A stretch of 64,000 nt of DNA from Pyrus communis (Eukaryota > Streptophyta > Magnoliopsida > Rosales > Rosaceae), in NCBI RefSeq assembly GCF_963583255.1, contig NC_084808.1, positions 26,740,300 to 26,804,299 of the forward strand, read 5' to 3'. The position numbers were made by a program, and so were the translations under genes. Positions 23,371-34,439 of this stretch are shown piece by piece (within the stretch, counting starts at the first letter, position 1; each line of letters starts with the position of its first letter). The notes under the pieces were generated by a model. That model saw only the letters and a program-made list of their open reading frames with translations. It was not told the DNA's origin and did not search any database.

Positions 23371-23836
23371 CTAAACAACTTTTGGTTTCCACATTGTAAG
23401 TGGATTATGACCTTAATTAAGTTGCTTAATTAAGCGCACACAGACAATCACGCATGGATGTTAGGAATATTTTAGAATAATATGGGTCCATTTTCCACCA
23501 TAAATAATACACGACAAATGATACTCCATAAACAACAACGCCACAAGAAAAGATTTGGAGATATATATTGAACAACATATCTAGCCTAGCAAGCTGCTAA
23601 TTAGATTATATATTATGGAATAAAATAATGGAATCATATATTAATTAGATATAATCTAGCAAGAAGAGAAAATTGGTGATGAGCTTATCCTATATGAACC
23701 AATCACTACAGAGTGTGAATGGTGATGACTTCATGTAGGGCATTTGAGGGAGGAAGAAAGAAAAGTTGAAGTTGCTTGAGTGGGAGGAAGTGGAAAGTGG
23801 AGACAGTGCAACTATGGTACAAGTGTCGGTTCTGAG

Positions 23837-24273
23837 CACTGTTCTAAAAATCTCCGCTTAGCGCCCCCTAGGTCATGCCTGGGCGCTAGGCTATTGGTCA
23901 CCATCCCAATTAATATCTGGGCATTTGAAAATTAAGAAAGGGCGCCTAGACCTGTTGAGGCGCCCGCCTAGGCACCCACCCATTATTTTTCAATAAATTG
24001 TAACAGACTTGTTGAATACTTAAATGAACACACATTATACGCTTGTTCCCCATGTTTTCATTATGTTTCAATACTTCATAATATATATGTAATTCTATTT
24101 TGTAGTTTTTGATAAAATTATATACATTTTAAATATAAACAAATACTTATTTACACGAAATATAATAGATTTACTTAAATCCGCCTAGTTTGCCTAGGCG
24201 CCCGCTTAGACTCCGCCTAGGCGTTAGGTCCCATCCTGACGCCCGACTAACACCTAACGTCTTTTAGAATCTT
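23837..24273. mobile_element. MITE with a perfect 9-bp duplication, 437 bp
   Basis: The duplication GGTTCTGAG lies at 23828-23836 and 24274-24282. The ends are weak inverted repeats sharing TTCTAAAA. The interior is full of GCGCCTAGGC/GCCTAGGCG motifs. The long duplication fits Mutator-like (9 bp) or hAT-like (8 bp plus one chance base) transposition. Confidence 0.75.
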
Positions 24274-24734
24274 GGTTCTGAGAAATTAATTAAATTTGAA
24301 TGACTGTATATTTGTGAAGGGAAAACCCTAAAAATGCATGAAAATATAAAAATATCGATGTTCATTTGCAGTGGTCTCATGGATATTCCAAGAGCTTCAT
24401 GGCAGGCAATGACATTGGAAGAAGAAGATCCAATAAGTACTGAGTGGTGAGTACTCTCTCTTACATGTTTTGGATAGAAAATAGGGCTTTTTTTTATTTT
24501 TTTTAACTTTAATCATATAAGAATATTGAAATTTAAAATAAATCTGAGGTTAGATTACATAGTGATTATAATCATTTGATGTGTCATTAATTCAAAACAA
24601 TTAATGTGCATTCTATTTAATATCTCCCATTAAATATTTAAATTATTAATATACAAAATTTAATTTATTTTTTGACAAAAAAAGAGTTTTTTAATTTATT
24701 AATTTTATTTAACATTCTTCAAACTTAAAAGACT

Positions 24735-24995
24735 CAATTAATGTATCTAAATGTTAATATCGAAATGTATTATATTGAATTAATGTATTTAAATGTTAGT
24801 ATCGAAATGTATGTACCGAAATATATGCACCGAAATGTATTATATTAAATTAATGTACCTAAATGTGTGTACCAAAATGTATGCACTGAAATATTAGTAC
24901 CAAAATGTATTATGTTGAATTAATGTACCTAAATGTTTGTATCGAACTGTATGTATGGAAATGTGTGTACCTAAATGTATGTACCAAAATGTATT
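24735..24995. repeat. Degenerate AT-rich tandem repeat
   Basis: Units of the type AATGTATGTACCGAA/AATGTACCTAAATGT recur with small variations over about 260 bp. Confidence 0.8.
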
Positions 24996-25105
24996 ATAAT
25001 GAATTTAATGCACACAAATGAAGAAGACAAAGTACATCGAAATATATTGTATAACAAAAATTAATTTATCTAAATATTTACAACAATGAAATGAAAATGA
25101 AAATT

Positions 25106-25390
25106 TGTGACATCCCACATCGCAGAGGGGAGTGATCCTTATATGTATATTCTCATCCCTACCTAGCACGAGGTCTTTTAGGAGCTCACTGGCTTCGGAT
25201 TTCATAGGAACTCCGAAGTTAAACGAGTAGCGTGTGAGAGCATTCCTAGGATGGGTGACCCATCGGAAAGTTCTCGCGTGAGTTCCCAAAAACAAAACCG
25301 TGAGGATGTGTTGGGGGCCCAAAGCGGACAATATCGTGCTACGGTGGAGTCGGCCCCAGGAAATGGTCCTGCCCAGGCGGGGATGTGACA
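25106..25390 (+). repeat. Cassandra 5' LTR with 5S rRNA-like domain
   Basis: The 5S-like part lies at about 25170-25290. It includes GAAGTTAAACGAG (A-box region, with an A replacing the usual G) and GGATGGGTGACC (C box). These are the internal Pol III promoter elements of 5S genes. Confidence 0.93.
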
Positions 25391-25460
25391 ATTTGGTATC
25401 AGAGCCTAACCATGTTTGTGGTGTGCCGACGAGGACGTCGGGCCCCTAAGGAGGGTTGAT
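25391..25460 (+). other. Cassandra internal region with tRNA-Met primer-binding site
   Basis: TTTGGTATCAGAGC begins at 25392. The 70-bp interior ends with a purine-rich tract (AAGGAGGGTTGAT) before the second LTR. Confidence 0.92.
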
Positions 25461-25745
25461 TGTGACATCCCACATTGTCCAGAGGAGTGATCCTTATATG
25501 TATATTCTCATCCCTACCTAGCACGAGACCTTTTGGGAGCTCATTGGCTTCGGGTTCCATGGGAACTCCGAAGTTAAGCGAGTAGCGCGCGAGAGCATTC
25601 CTAGGATGGGTGACCCATCGGGAAGTTCTCATGTGAGTTCCCAAAAACAAAACCGTGAGGGTGTGCTGGGGGCTCAAAGCGGACAATATCGTGCTATGGT
25701 GGAGTCGGTCCCGGGAAGTGGTCCCGCCCGAGCCGAGATGTGACA
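25461..25745 (+). repeat. Cassandra 3' LTR with better conserved 5S rRNA-like domain
   Basis: GAAGTTAAGCGAG (about 25570) and GGATGGGTGACC (25604-25615) keep the 5S A-box and C-box regions. It has the same length as the 5' LTR. Confidence 0.93.
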
Positions 25746-26224
25746 AAATTATAATGAAATAAAATTAATACATTAAAAATTAGGAAGAAAAATATAAATA
25801 AAATAAAATATAATTAATAAATGAGGTTATTAATGTATAAAGGGACTAAAATTAGATTTTGATCTTACTCATGGGTTTAATCTAAAAGTCATCTTTGCCA
25901 AAGATTAAAATGAAGTTTTCTATAAAAAAATATTGACCAAAACGTCTTCGTTTTTCAAGTTTATGAACAATTATTGTAGTGTACAAAACATGGTAATAAT
26001 TTTCTACAATTTAGTTCAAATCTTAGTGGATAAGGTGTTGAGTTTGTACTCATGCATCCATAGGTTTGAAACTTTTTCACCTTTTAAATTATTGTAATAG
26101 TTTCGAATTATTTCTCCTCCCCAATTTATTGTAACATTTTCAAACCATTTCCCCTTCTCTTAATAATACCAATTTTATTAAATAATAATAATAATCTACA
26201 ATGTCCTTCTCGAATCCACACTAT

Positions 26225-26415
26225 TATAAGGGGCGGAATGTTAAGGGACTCTCTCAAAAGTAGGGCTCTCCATTAACTTTTTGTCATCTCACAGTTTGAC
26301 GTCAATTCTCGTCTTAACATTATAAAACATTGTGCAAAAAACATGAGGTGACAGGGAGTCTATGAAGAGTCACACTTTTGAAGAAGTCCCATTAGCAAAT
26401 CTCTTTAAAGGGACC
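26225..26415. repeat. MITE family M2, copy 1
   Basis: It starts GAATGTTAAGGGACTCTC and ends with the inverse (AAGAAGTCCCATTAGCAAATC). A relative with the same start (GAAATGTTAAGGAGACTC) and end (GAATCTCATTAGTATTTC) lies at 30155-30330. Confidence 0.55.
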
Positions 26416-26439
26416 AAGTAGAAAAAGGTTCACACAGTA

Positions 26440-26590
26440 TAGACTTTTCAATGTGCCCGGAACACAAGGTTGTACACCACATGTCATTATATAATTGGAG
26501 GAAATTTTTTTTCAAATGTCCCTCTAATTATATAACGACATGTAATGTATGTATATGAGCCCGTGCTCCAAGCACATTGAAAAATCTCTC
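26440..26590. repeat. MITE-like palindrome with TTTTCAATGTG ends
   Basis: TTTTCAATGTGCCCGGAACA at the left pairs with AGCACATTGAAAAAT at the right. Inside, ACATGTCATTATATAATTGG pairs with CTAATTATATAACGACATGT. Confidence 0.6.
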
Positions 26591-27139
26591 CACACAACAC
26601 GTGGCAGATTCAAGAACTTTTCTTCTCGAAAACAAGATGAAACAAGTACATCATCTTGTGCAATTTCCCTTGGCTTCCCACTCTATGTCGGCCTTTTAAG
26701 GCATTTTGTTGAACATCGAACTGCATGCAATCGTGCTTAGGATTGCATTAGGACTGCATGCAATCATCTTATGGTAAGTCCTATTTAATGTTACGAGTAT
26801 ATATATAGAGAAACATCGATCTGTTATCCTTAATGTGAAGTAGAGTTTAAGATCTTTATTTTATATTCTAACTGAGGAAAGTTAGTAATCTTCTTAATTG
26901 GTATTGTTCTTTATCTTCTTCCATTTCGTTCTTATTATGCAATTTGATCCAATGAAGAATATTTTTTTTATCTTTTTAGGTAACTTTTAAAGATTATATC
27001 TTTTAAAAAATCAACTAATTGGGAATCATAAGTTCAAGAAGAAACTAAAAGGGAAGGTAACAACTAACAAGACATATGCCATAGGTATAATGCCTCAAAA
27101 AGGATTCTCATCATGTCCCATGATCAGTCCAATATTAAT

Positions 27140-27305
27140 TGGAGTAGAATTCTCTATCTTCTTATTTCCATCTTTTTCCCTTCTCTCCTCTCACATTTTG
27201 TTTTTTGTCTTTTTGTTTTTATAAAAAATCAATATAAGATGTAGATGTAGCTTAATAACCGTTTAAATAAGAGAAAAATAAAAATGAGAGAGATTTGGAG
27301 GAGAA
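27140..27305. repeat. Short MITE, family M1 (copy 2 of 4)
   Basis: It has the same layout as 22075-22250: GGAGTAGAATTCTCT, a pyrimidine tract, AAAAATCAATATAAGATG, TTAATAACCGTTTAAATAAG and a purine-rich end. Confidence 0.55.
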
Positions 27306-27338
27306 AGAATCATCTTCCATGTTAATTAGCTTTGTGTG

Positions 27339-27345
<7 letters not shown>

Positions 27346-27376
<31 letters not shown>
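27346..27376. repeat. (GA)n microsatellite
   Basis: About 15 GA repeats are directly visible. Confidence 0.95.
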
Positions 27377-27381
<5 letters not shown>

Positions 27382-29522
27382 TTGGTGGCTTCATACTTTG
27401 CTCGGGCTTGTTGAGTTGACGGGCCAAGCAAATGGCCGAGAGTGGCCCTAGTGGGTTGGTCCACCGTTCTCCCACGCGAGAGAGGTTGCAGAAAAAAAAT
27501 AAACAAATTAGACCCCACTGTGCACAATAATCATATTGTTTCACCTTGGTTGCCCTCTAAATTCCCAGATGATGTAATTTTTGGCACCAGAAATAGGCAG
27601 CTGTTAAATCCAGTCCCCTCTCTGTAGGCAACACTTTGCTCACTTTTGTGGTGCTCCCTCTCTCTTCTGTGTCTGCATATTTTATCTATATATACCTATC
27701 CGTCAGCCATGACAAAACCATAGCTCCTATTGGTTACTGCATGTGTAGATATAGACTAGGCAAAAACACAAAAACTTTGGAAAAAAAAAAAGTAAGAAAA
27801 ACCATTGTAGCAGCCATGGATGAATGTTCATGTGAATCATGTCTTTTGCTTTCTCTCTTTATTCTTTTGTTGTCTTCTTTTAATGGGTAGGACCCGAAGT
27901 TTTCAAATTGTATTTGTTGTCTGTGGGATTTATATTTTGATTTATCATGAGGTTGTGACTTGTGATAAAAAAAAAAAAAGAGTATGTTTGGTCATGGATA
28001 GGAGCTATACATAGGGCCTATTTATGGGAAATTATTTGGTACATTCTAGGTGATTCTTTTGTCTTTGTTCATTAACATTTTTGCTAGGGTATCGCAGTGT
28101 CACTTCTTATTAGCGAAAGAATTTTGGATCGTGATGCATGATCACGTATAATGTTTGACTACTTAATATCAACAAATCTATAAACATATTATTGATTATC
28201 AACATATTATTTATGTTCTTGATATTTCAATTACATCGTATCATTATGTTTGTTAGTAGAAGTTCAATTAGATGGAAAGTAAATCGCGATATAACATCTT
28301 ATTGGGTGGTCAGATAAAAAACTTGGTGAGGCCACATGAAGATATGCAAAAGCAAATATTGCTCATCTTGAAAAGCATTTCAAACTAATGTCATTACCAC
28401 TAATTGTACGAAGTTTTGAATCTACACACAATGGATTGTGCTATTTCCATCTTCCTAATGAAAAGTTAGAACACGAGGTTAGGTTCACGTTTAGCAGATA
28501 GTTTTATTGGAACGTTCCTTAATCACACTTGATGGTCTTATCCAATTAGCTTTGGAATTTAGAAGCAGAATGGAAGTTTGATGTAGTGGGGAAGCACCTA
28601 AACCATGCATAGTTAAATAATTGTGATTAATAAAGGTAAGGATAGGATCACTGGGAGCTGAACTCTGTTTTTAAATGCAAATCATTCAGAAGATTTGTCT
28701 GCAAGTTGCTGTCTGGCTCTGAGATTTGGCAACACCACTTTTTTAATTGATCTAATCTTCTTTTGGCATTCATCTTCTCTATAAAAAAAATTGACAAGTA
28801 GGTGAGGAAGGATAAATTTGTCAAGAAATACAACTCGGTGCATTAAGTATCATAATGTAAATTGTTAAAATATATTTTTAAGTATCAAAAAACTTATATC
28901 TTATAGCATTTGGCGTATTAACCGTGGTACTGGCCTCTCTTGAAATGGCATTACTTGATACGTCATGAAAGAATAATGATGAACTTGTGAACTTGGTTGG
29001 AAGAGGAACACTGAACCTTCAAATCATATATAACATGTGGTGGAAGTTAGATCATATAAGTGGTTTTGTATCCTATCAAAAATTCACAGCAGGTGTATAT
29101 GAATTATAAAATATCAATAGTTGTCTATACAGCACAAGTGCCCTCTTTGGTTAAGTGCCATTTAGTTCCCTTCCAATCACCATAAAGTCTGCACTTCTTG
29201 CTTAAGAAACAAAAAGTTTGACCTAAGTAGAATTAATGTGACTCTGTTTTTCGTTATACTTTTATCCAAGAGCACCAGCTTTTGGTTATGGAAATTTGTT
29301 TAGTTAATAATCCTGCTTGGTTTAAGTGATTAAAAGTGTTTATGTCTGCAGAGATGTCACATTTTCATACGATATGAGAAGAAAATCATTATGCAAGAGC
29401 ATAAAAGTTTGCCATAACATGAAAATAACATAAACAAAGGAAAGAGGGTTGAAAAGCCAAGCACTATTCAGTACTATGTTGCCAAAGCTCACTCAAGAAT
29501 CTGCAAAAGATGTGCTCTTGGC

Positions 29523-29526
<4 letters not shown>

Positions 29527-29556
<30 letters not shown>

Positions 29557-29700
29557 CGAACAATCGATATTATCTACACTAAAAGAGAAATTGTGAGATT
29601 AGCCTCACAATGGGCTAGCAATAATGTGGTTCAAATTCGTATTTGACGAAAATTGAACTTAAGACATCTCACTTACAAACTCAATAGTAATCTAATATTT
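29527..29700 (-). repeat. SINE-like retroposon with a long poly(T) (poly(A) on the minus strand)
   Basis: A run of about 30 T (29527-29556) precedes CGAACAATCGATATTATCTA and the inverse of the core seen at 22905-23110. Read on the minus strand it is a short sequence followed by a long A tail, as left by retroposition. Confidence 0.55.
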
Positions 29701-30045
29701 AAAGAAAATGGATGGGAGGATATTTAGGTATTTGATGCGAACAATTTTAGATAATTTAGTAATAATTCACGTTGATGGGGTCTTCAATCCAAAGGTTGAA
29801 GTGCTCAGTGAGTCATCCAAATTGAACAAATAAAACACACAAATTAATTTAGTCATCACAAACTGAGTTTAATTTTAGTCATTTACCTTTTAAACTAACC
29901 TTCATTGCGTCATCACATAAAATGTTAGTGACTAATTAAATTGACTTCAACCCCATTTCTCAAAGGTTTTTCCTCCTCTTCCAAACATTCCACGCCATAA
30001 TTATTACTCCCCCACATCATATACTTTTTTTCTCTTCTAATAAAT

Positions 30046-30048
<3 letters not shown>

Positions 30049-30081
<33 letters not shown>
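30049..30081. repeat. (AT)n microsatellite
   Basis: An AT dinucleotide run of about 33 bp is directly visible. Confidence 0.95.
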
Positions 30082-30086
<5 letters not shown>

Positions 30087-30154
30087 CCAAATCATTATCC
30101 AAATCTACAAACGCATGCTCATGCACATGAATCTCATGTATATAAACATATACG

Positions 30155-30330
30155 AGAAATGTTAAGGAGACTCTTAAAGTGGAATTTTTTTATAAACTTT
30201 CTGTTACCGATCACAATTAAACATCAATTCATGTGACAATATTATAAAATATTATGCTAAAATTATGAGATGGCAAAGAATTCATAGAAAGTTCTCCCTT
30301 TGAAAGAATCTCATTAGTATTTCTGAACAC
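30155..30330. repeat. MITE family M2, copy 2
   Basis: It has the same termini and order as 26225-26415, including CATCAATTCATGTGACAATA where the other copy has GACGTCAATTCTCG. Confidence 0.5.
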
Positions 30331-30620
30331 ATAAACATCTTGATTCGAATCTCTCTTTTTATATATCCGACTGCTTACTTGAATCTCCCTCCCTCGGTTA
30401 CGCTCGAATTATTAATTCACAGTAACATTGTCTTCTAATACCACCACCAATAAGCATGGTGAAATATGATCCATGTTAAGATGCATATATATCTCTTCCT
30501 CCACATACATTAGACACATTTTCCTGTCCCGTTTCAATAATTGTCCACGCTTGCTTATGTAAGCCCCTGAAAGTGTTGCTCTTTTATTTGTTGCTAAACC
30601 TGGCCCACTTCCCTTCCCTC

Positions 30621-30627
30621 TATAAAA
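30621..30627 (+). promoter_or_regulatory. TATA box of the bZIP gene
   Basis: TATAAAA lies in a CCCTC-TATAAAA-CCCC context, 118 bp before the start codon. A small ATG frame at 30643 lies only about 16 bp downstream and is probably ahead of the transcription start. Confidence 0.7.
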
Positions 30628-30744
30628 CCCCTCCCACTCTTCATGCTGTCATCCCCTGCCTTGCCCTCCAAAGCACAGGTCACAGACCCTTCAACTGCAA
30701 GTCCAAAGAAACCTTAAGCAAAATAACTCCGAGCTTTGAGAACC

Positions 30745-31359
30745 ATGCTTCCAGGTGAGATCATTTCAGGACTCCACTACTTTGAACCTGAAATCCCACT
30801 TCCAAATCCCTCTGACTTTGCCTTCACGCAGAACCAAATTCCCTCCCTCCATTTCAACACTTTGTTCAACAACTTATCCCATCAAATCCCTCCTCCTATA
30901 GGCCATGACTTCACTCAACAATCCTCCAGCCTCAGCAACAACTCCAGTACCTCTGATGACGCCGAAGAACATCACCATCTCAGAGTCATCGACGAGAGGA
31001 AGCACAGGAGAATGATATCCAACAGAGAATCAGCCCGTAGATCGAGAATGAGGAAACAGAAGCACCTCGACGAGCTCTGGTCGCAGGTGGTCCGGCTGAG
31101 GAATGAGAACCACAGCCTGATAGACAGGTTGAACAACCTTTCGGAGTCCCACGACCAGGTTGTGGAGGAGAATGCTAGGCTCAAGGAAGAAGCTTGTGAC
31201 CTTCGCCAAATGCTCACAAACCTGCAGATTGGCAGCCCTTACAATATAAATGCTTCTACCTTCAGAGAGCTGGAGGGAGAGGTGCCCTGCAACACGGCTC
31301 ATCTCAGAGCCGAGTCGTCGAACCAATCCATCGCTGCATCGGCCGATTTGCTCCATTAA
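30745..31359 (+). CDS. Group S bZIP transcription factor (bZIP43/58-like)
   Basis: This is an intronless frame of 204 residues. An acidic/serine-rich stretch (about 58-75) precedes the basic region at 85-105, with the invariant Asn93 and Arg101 (N-x7-R in NRESARRSR). A leucine zipper follows, starting at Leu108 (LDELWSQV...LRNENHSLIDRLNNLSESHDQV) and running to about 165. The NNLSESHD segment is typical of the Arabidopsis bZIP42/43/48/58 group. It should bind ACGT-type elements in the nucleus as a homo- or heterodimer. An in-frame TTG lies nine bases upstream, but the first ATG is 30745. The sucrose-control upstream ORF of the S1 subgroup is not seen, which supports the bZIP43-type assignment. 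The short C-terminal tail (about 166-204) is not conserved in my memory. Confidence 0.95.
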   Translation: MLPGEIISGLHYFEPEIPLPNPSDFAFTQNQIPSLHFNTLFNNLSHQIPPPIGHDFTQQSSSLSNNSSTSDDAEEHHHLRVIDERKHRRMISNRESARRSRMRKQKHLDELWSQVVRLRNENHSLIDRLNNLSESHDQVVEENARLKEEACDLRQMLTNLQIGSPYNINASTFRELEGEVPCNTAHLRAESSNQSIAASADLLH

Positions 31360-33340
31360 GATAGATGAGGATCACTGTTCTCCTGCCATTGTAACTTAGC
31401 CTACTTTATGTCCTTTTGTTTACTCTAAATGCTTTCAGTGTTTTTTATCCTTCAAAGCACTTTGCCACCATCCTATCTCAACTTGGCTAATAGAGAGTCT
31501 TTATCGTATTAAAGTCGATGCACGCGAACTTGACGAGAGAGATAGAGAGAAGAGGATGTATTATATATCGCTGGTTACAAGCAAGAGTTTGCGCTTCTCG
31601 CCGCGTACACATCTGTAAAACGTACTTGCAGGTCATAATTATTGAAATGATTTTTCTTTGTAGCCCACCAAAGAAGTTGGTTGCTGAAGAATCAACAGCC
31701 CCTTCTGCTGAGAGCCAATCACGGCTGGACATGTGTCTAAGTTGTGATTTTTTTATCACAATTTGGACAAATGTTATGCTGTAATAAGCTCTCAACATGA
31801 GGGGTTGCTGATTCTTTCAACAGTGAAGTTAAATCCATCAAAGAATTATCAAACACTGAATCATTCATATCATCACTTTATTTTTTTTTTTTTTTGATAT
31901 TTTAACGAAAAGCTCCTGGTACTGTTCACTTTAATGAAAAACCATATTTTTACACAAAAAGTCAATTCTAGTACTATTCACTTTATCCTTTATTTTGTTC
32001 TTATCGTTAAAATTCAAAATTTTCTAACACTTTTCATTAGTTTTTTTTTTTTTTTTTTTCCTAGTTTGACAACTGAGAACCCCACCAACCACATGAAAAA
32101 TGAAATACACAAGACATTGCAGATTTAGAAAGATCAGAACAAAAGGGTTACTAGTTGGTCCTTACTAATCTACAAAATTGAAAATCTCCCATCACCACTA
32201 TAAGCGAAAAATAGATACTATCCAATGTACTAAACTCGGGAAAAAAAGCGTACAAGGATCAATTCGGGCAGAACAGTCAGTAACTTTGTGGGAACAATCT
32301 GAGTGAGTCGGAGACTAGCAGCGGGAACAGGAGAAAGACAAGAAATGGTGGAGGTGGTGGAGGTGGTGGTGGTGCAAGTGGTGGCTCATCATACAAAAAT
32401 GCATGACTACTATGCGAAAACTAAACATTTGAAAAGGTCTATCCACTAGCTAGCAAAATTACACCCCTCTCAGTAATGTTTTTGTTTTTAACTTTTTATT
32501 GTGACCTATCTCTGTTGTCTGGCTTTTTTCAGCCAAACCAAGCTTCCATCTTTGCTTTCGTGAACGAATTCGAAGGTCCTACCAAGAAAGCCGACGCGGA
32601 GGGTAACAGTGGATAAATTATCTATTTAAATCATATTTTGTACCTATATAATATGATTGTTGATGATTGGATTATTACTTAAGTGTTGAATAATATGTTT
32701 ATTTTTAATTGGTGAATATGACGTGATTATTGATAATTGGATTATTACTAAATGTTGATTAACGTGTGTTTATTTCTTATTGATGACACGTCACATAATT
32801 TACAATTTTAATCTGAAAAATTGGTATACCTAACATTACACCGACGCTTCAGGGGTTGCTTCAAGAGTAGATTTACCTTTTTCTTCTGGAACTGTTGGAA
32901 GCACACACACATGCATTTGTCATATATAATGCAGCATTACCAAGTCCCACCATAAGTTATGCCTCACATTCTAGCCAGGCCCCTCCCTTCAAAGTATGTG
33001 TGATCACATTTCCATGATATCGTCAGAAAATAAGCACCCATACATATATATTTAGTCATGATGCAAATCCTAGTATTAATAAGCAACTTGACCTACATCT
33101 TAGTCTCGCTCAACGTCATTTGTATCAGTTGTATACAATAATATGTCACGTGATGATGCAGAAGAAAACAAATAAGTTTATATATACAACTAGTGACATC
33201 TAAGAATCTTCCGTTTGTCTATATTTTTGGATGACTTTGACAATGTTTTCATCATATAATTTTTATAAATCACAATTAAGACTACAAAAATATGTCAAAC
33301 CAAATCTCTCCACAAAACCCTAACTTAAACGTCAACAGGG
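31360..33340. other. Intergenic with a MITE and unexplained coding-like scraps
   Basis: A MITE lies at 31885-32040. The minus strand at about 32395-32288 reads EPPLAPPPPPPPPFLVFLLF...RLFPQSY and then a stop. The plus strand at 32530-32615, after an acceptor-like TTTTTTCAG, reads QASIFAFVNEFEGPTKK...GNSG and then a stop. Both look like ends of genes, but neither has a partner exon that I can find. 32620-32830 contains two similar ATTGGATTATTACT stretches. Confidence 0.4.
31885..32040. repeat. MITE with TTTTAACGAAAAG-type ends
   Basis: TTTTAACGAAAAGCTCCTGG...ACTGTTCACTTTAATGAAAA near the left is balanced by CTTATCGTTAAAATTC...ACTTTTCATTAG at the right. GTACTATTCACTTTA recurs in the middle. Both ends touch T tracts. 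Confidence 0.6.
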
Positions 33341-33616
33341 CTACCTCATATTCCTACTAGGAGTTGGACCATCTTTTCTTATGGATGAAAGAAACGGCAG
33401 AGACCCCCTCTTGTGGTCATCTTTTGGATGGGTCATTCTGTCAAATATCTGCTGTGGAGATTTTTGACCTTCACACATAGATATGGAACTATGGAAGTGA
33501 GTAGAAGAAACAGTGAGATAAAACCAAAGATCAAGTGCAGAGATAATAATTAAGGTTGACAAATCGAATAAATTTTTCAAAGTGCTAGTAACAGAATCCA
33601 ATATACTAAATGTCAT
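33341..33616 (-). CDS. Possible CLE-like secreted peptide precursor (91 residues), perhaps degenerate
   Basis: The frame starts at ATG 33616 and has a hydrophobic stretch (LSTLIIISALDLWFYLTVSS, about residues 19-38) like a signal peptide or anchor. A basic, polar middle (SPQQIFDRMTHPKDDHKRGS) follows, and the end is SSIRKDGPTPSRNMR and a stop. CLE25/26-type precursors share this layout and end in a motif like KRKVPNGPDPIHNR. Here the GPxPxxN core survives, but the VP before it is missing and there is no tail. The N-terminal border touches a dispersed repeat (33635-33712). It could be a decayed CLE gene, a divergent peptide gene or chance. I see no promoter evidence. Confidence 0.35.
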   Translation of the reverse strand: MTFSILDSVTSTLKNLFDLSTLIIISALDLWFYLTVSSTHFHSSISMCEGQKSPQQIFDRMTHPKDDHKRGSLPFLSSIRKDGPTPSRNMR

Positions 33617-33634
33617 GATATAAGACGTTGGAAT

Positions 33635-33712
33635 ATTTTTTTTCAAGTATCGAATCACTTGTATTATGACACTTAATATACTGGACCGTATTCCTAATAC
33701 ACTGAAAAATCC
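33635..33712 (+). repeat. Short dispersed repeat, also at 23290-23370
   Basis: CTTGTATTATGACACTTA...GGACCGTATTCC...CACTGAAAAATCC matches 23290-23370. Confidence 0.5.
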
Positions 33713-34439
33713 CTCGACAAATGGAGTCCAGCCAGTCTCCAGTGCTACAGCTACATCAAAAAGTTAAAACCTTTGAGTTTAACATTAGTGAGAAAACCCC
33801 ATTGATGAGAGACATGCATGTACACAAATGATAAAAATGATATTTTCCCCTCCTAAAGTTAGGCTTCATTACATATAAAATAAAACAATTAGGATGATGA
33901 TAAGTTATAGCTAATAACTAATAATCATGATTATTTATATATTTATCCTAAAAAAAGGTATTAGTTGCAGACTTAGATGTAATCAAATTGGCTAAAACAG
34001 TTTGTTTCTTCTCTACACTTAAATTTGAATCTCTTCTTTCGTAATATCTGTCAGATTAAGATATTGCTCAAATAAAAAGATAAATAGGTGATAGCCAAGA
34101 AAACAAGAGCACTAACAATTTATTAAATGTGATTTTTGCATGAGCACTTAGGATTATTAGTGTAGAAATTGCTTTGTTTAAAAAGGAGGAATGAACTCCA
34201 CTTACATATGTAATCAAACTTATCCTAATCTGTACATGCAAACAAGTACTTAAGTTGAATATGTTATCAGTATTGTCATCCTTATATTTATGGCAGATGT
34301 TTAACCATATTTGGACCAGCTGCATTGCATGACCTTAGTTTAAACACCTTTTTTGGGAGGTTTTATCTAATTTCGGTTCCAAACAAAACCAAGTGTATTT
34401 ACTCCACTAATATTGCACTTTAGTACTTTTTCTTTGGTA

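Larger units (their letters stand above)
21103..23836. other. Intergenic, no supported gene
   Basis: It contains short repeats listed separately (22075-22250, 22905-23110, 23120-23305). No coding frame is convincing. Confidence 0.6.
25106..25745 (+). mobile_element. Intact Cassandra TRIM retrotransposon (640 bp)
   Basis: Two LTRs of 285 bp each (TGTGACATCCC...GATGTGACA) flank a 70-bp interior, and a perfect duplication AAATT (25101-25105 and 25746-25750) brackets the element. Each LTR carries a stretch that follows 5S rRNA closely (AACTCCGAAGTTAAGCG, then GGATGGGTGACC, then GGGAAGTTCTC), the hallmark of Cassandra. There is no protein-coding capacity. The two LTRs differ at many sites, so it is older than the copia-type element at 10930. 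Confidence 0.96.
25751..30620. other. Intergenic, no supported gene
   Basis: It is AT-rich with MITEs and microsatellites listed separately. Short frames near 27442-28014 have no domain, signal or splice support. Confidence 0.6.

Noticed and set aside
25145..25645. Two 5S rRNA genes
   Set aside because: The 5S-like parts are diverged and lie inside 285-bp LTRs with a primer-binding site and target duplication, so they belong to a Cassandra element.
30643..30717. Sucrose-control type upstream ORF of the bZIP gene
   Set aside because: The 24-codon frame has no similarity to the sucrose-control peptide and starts only about 16 bp after the TATA box, probably ahead of transcription start.
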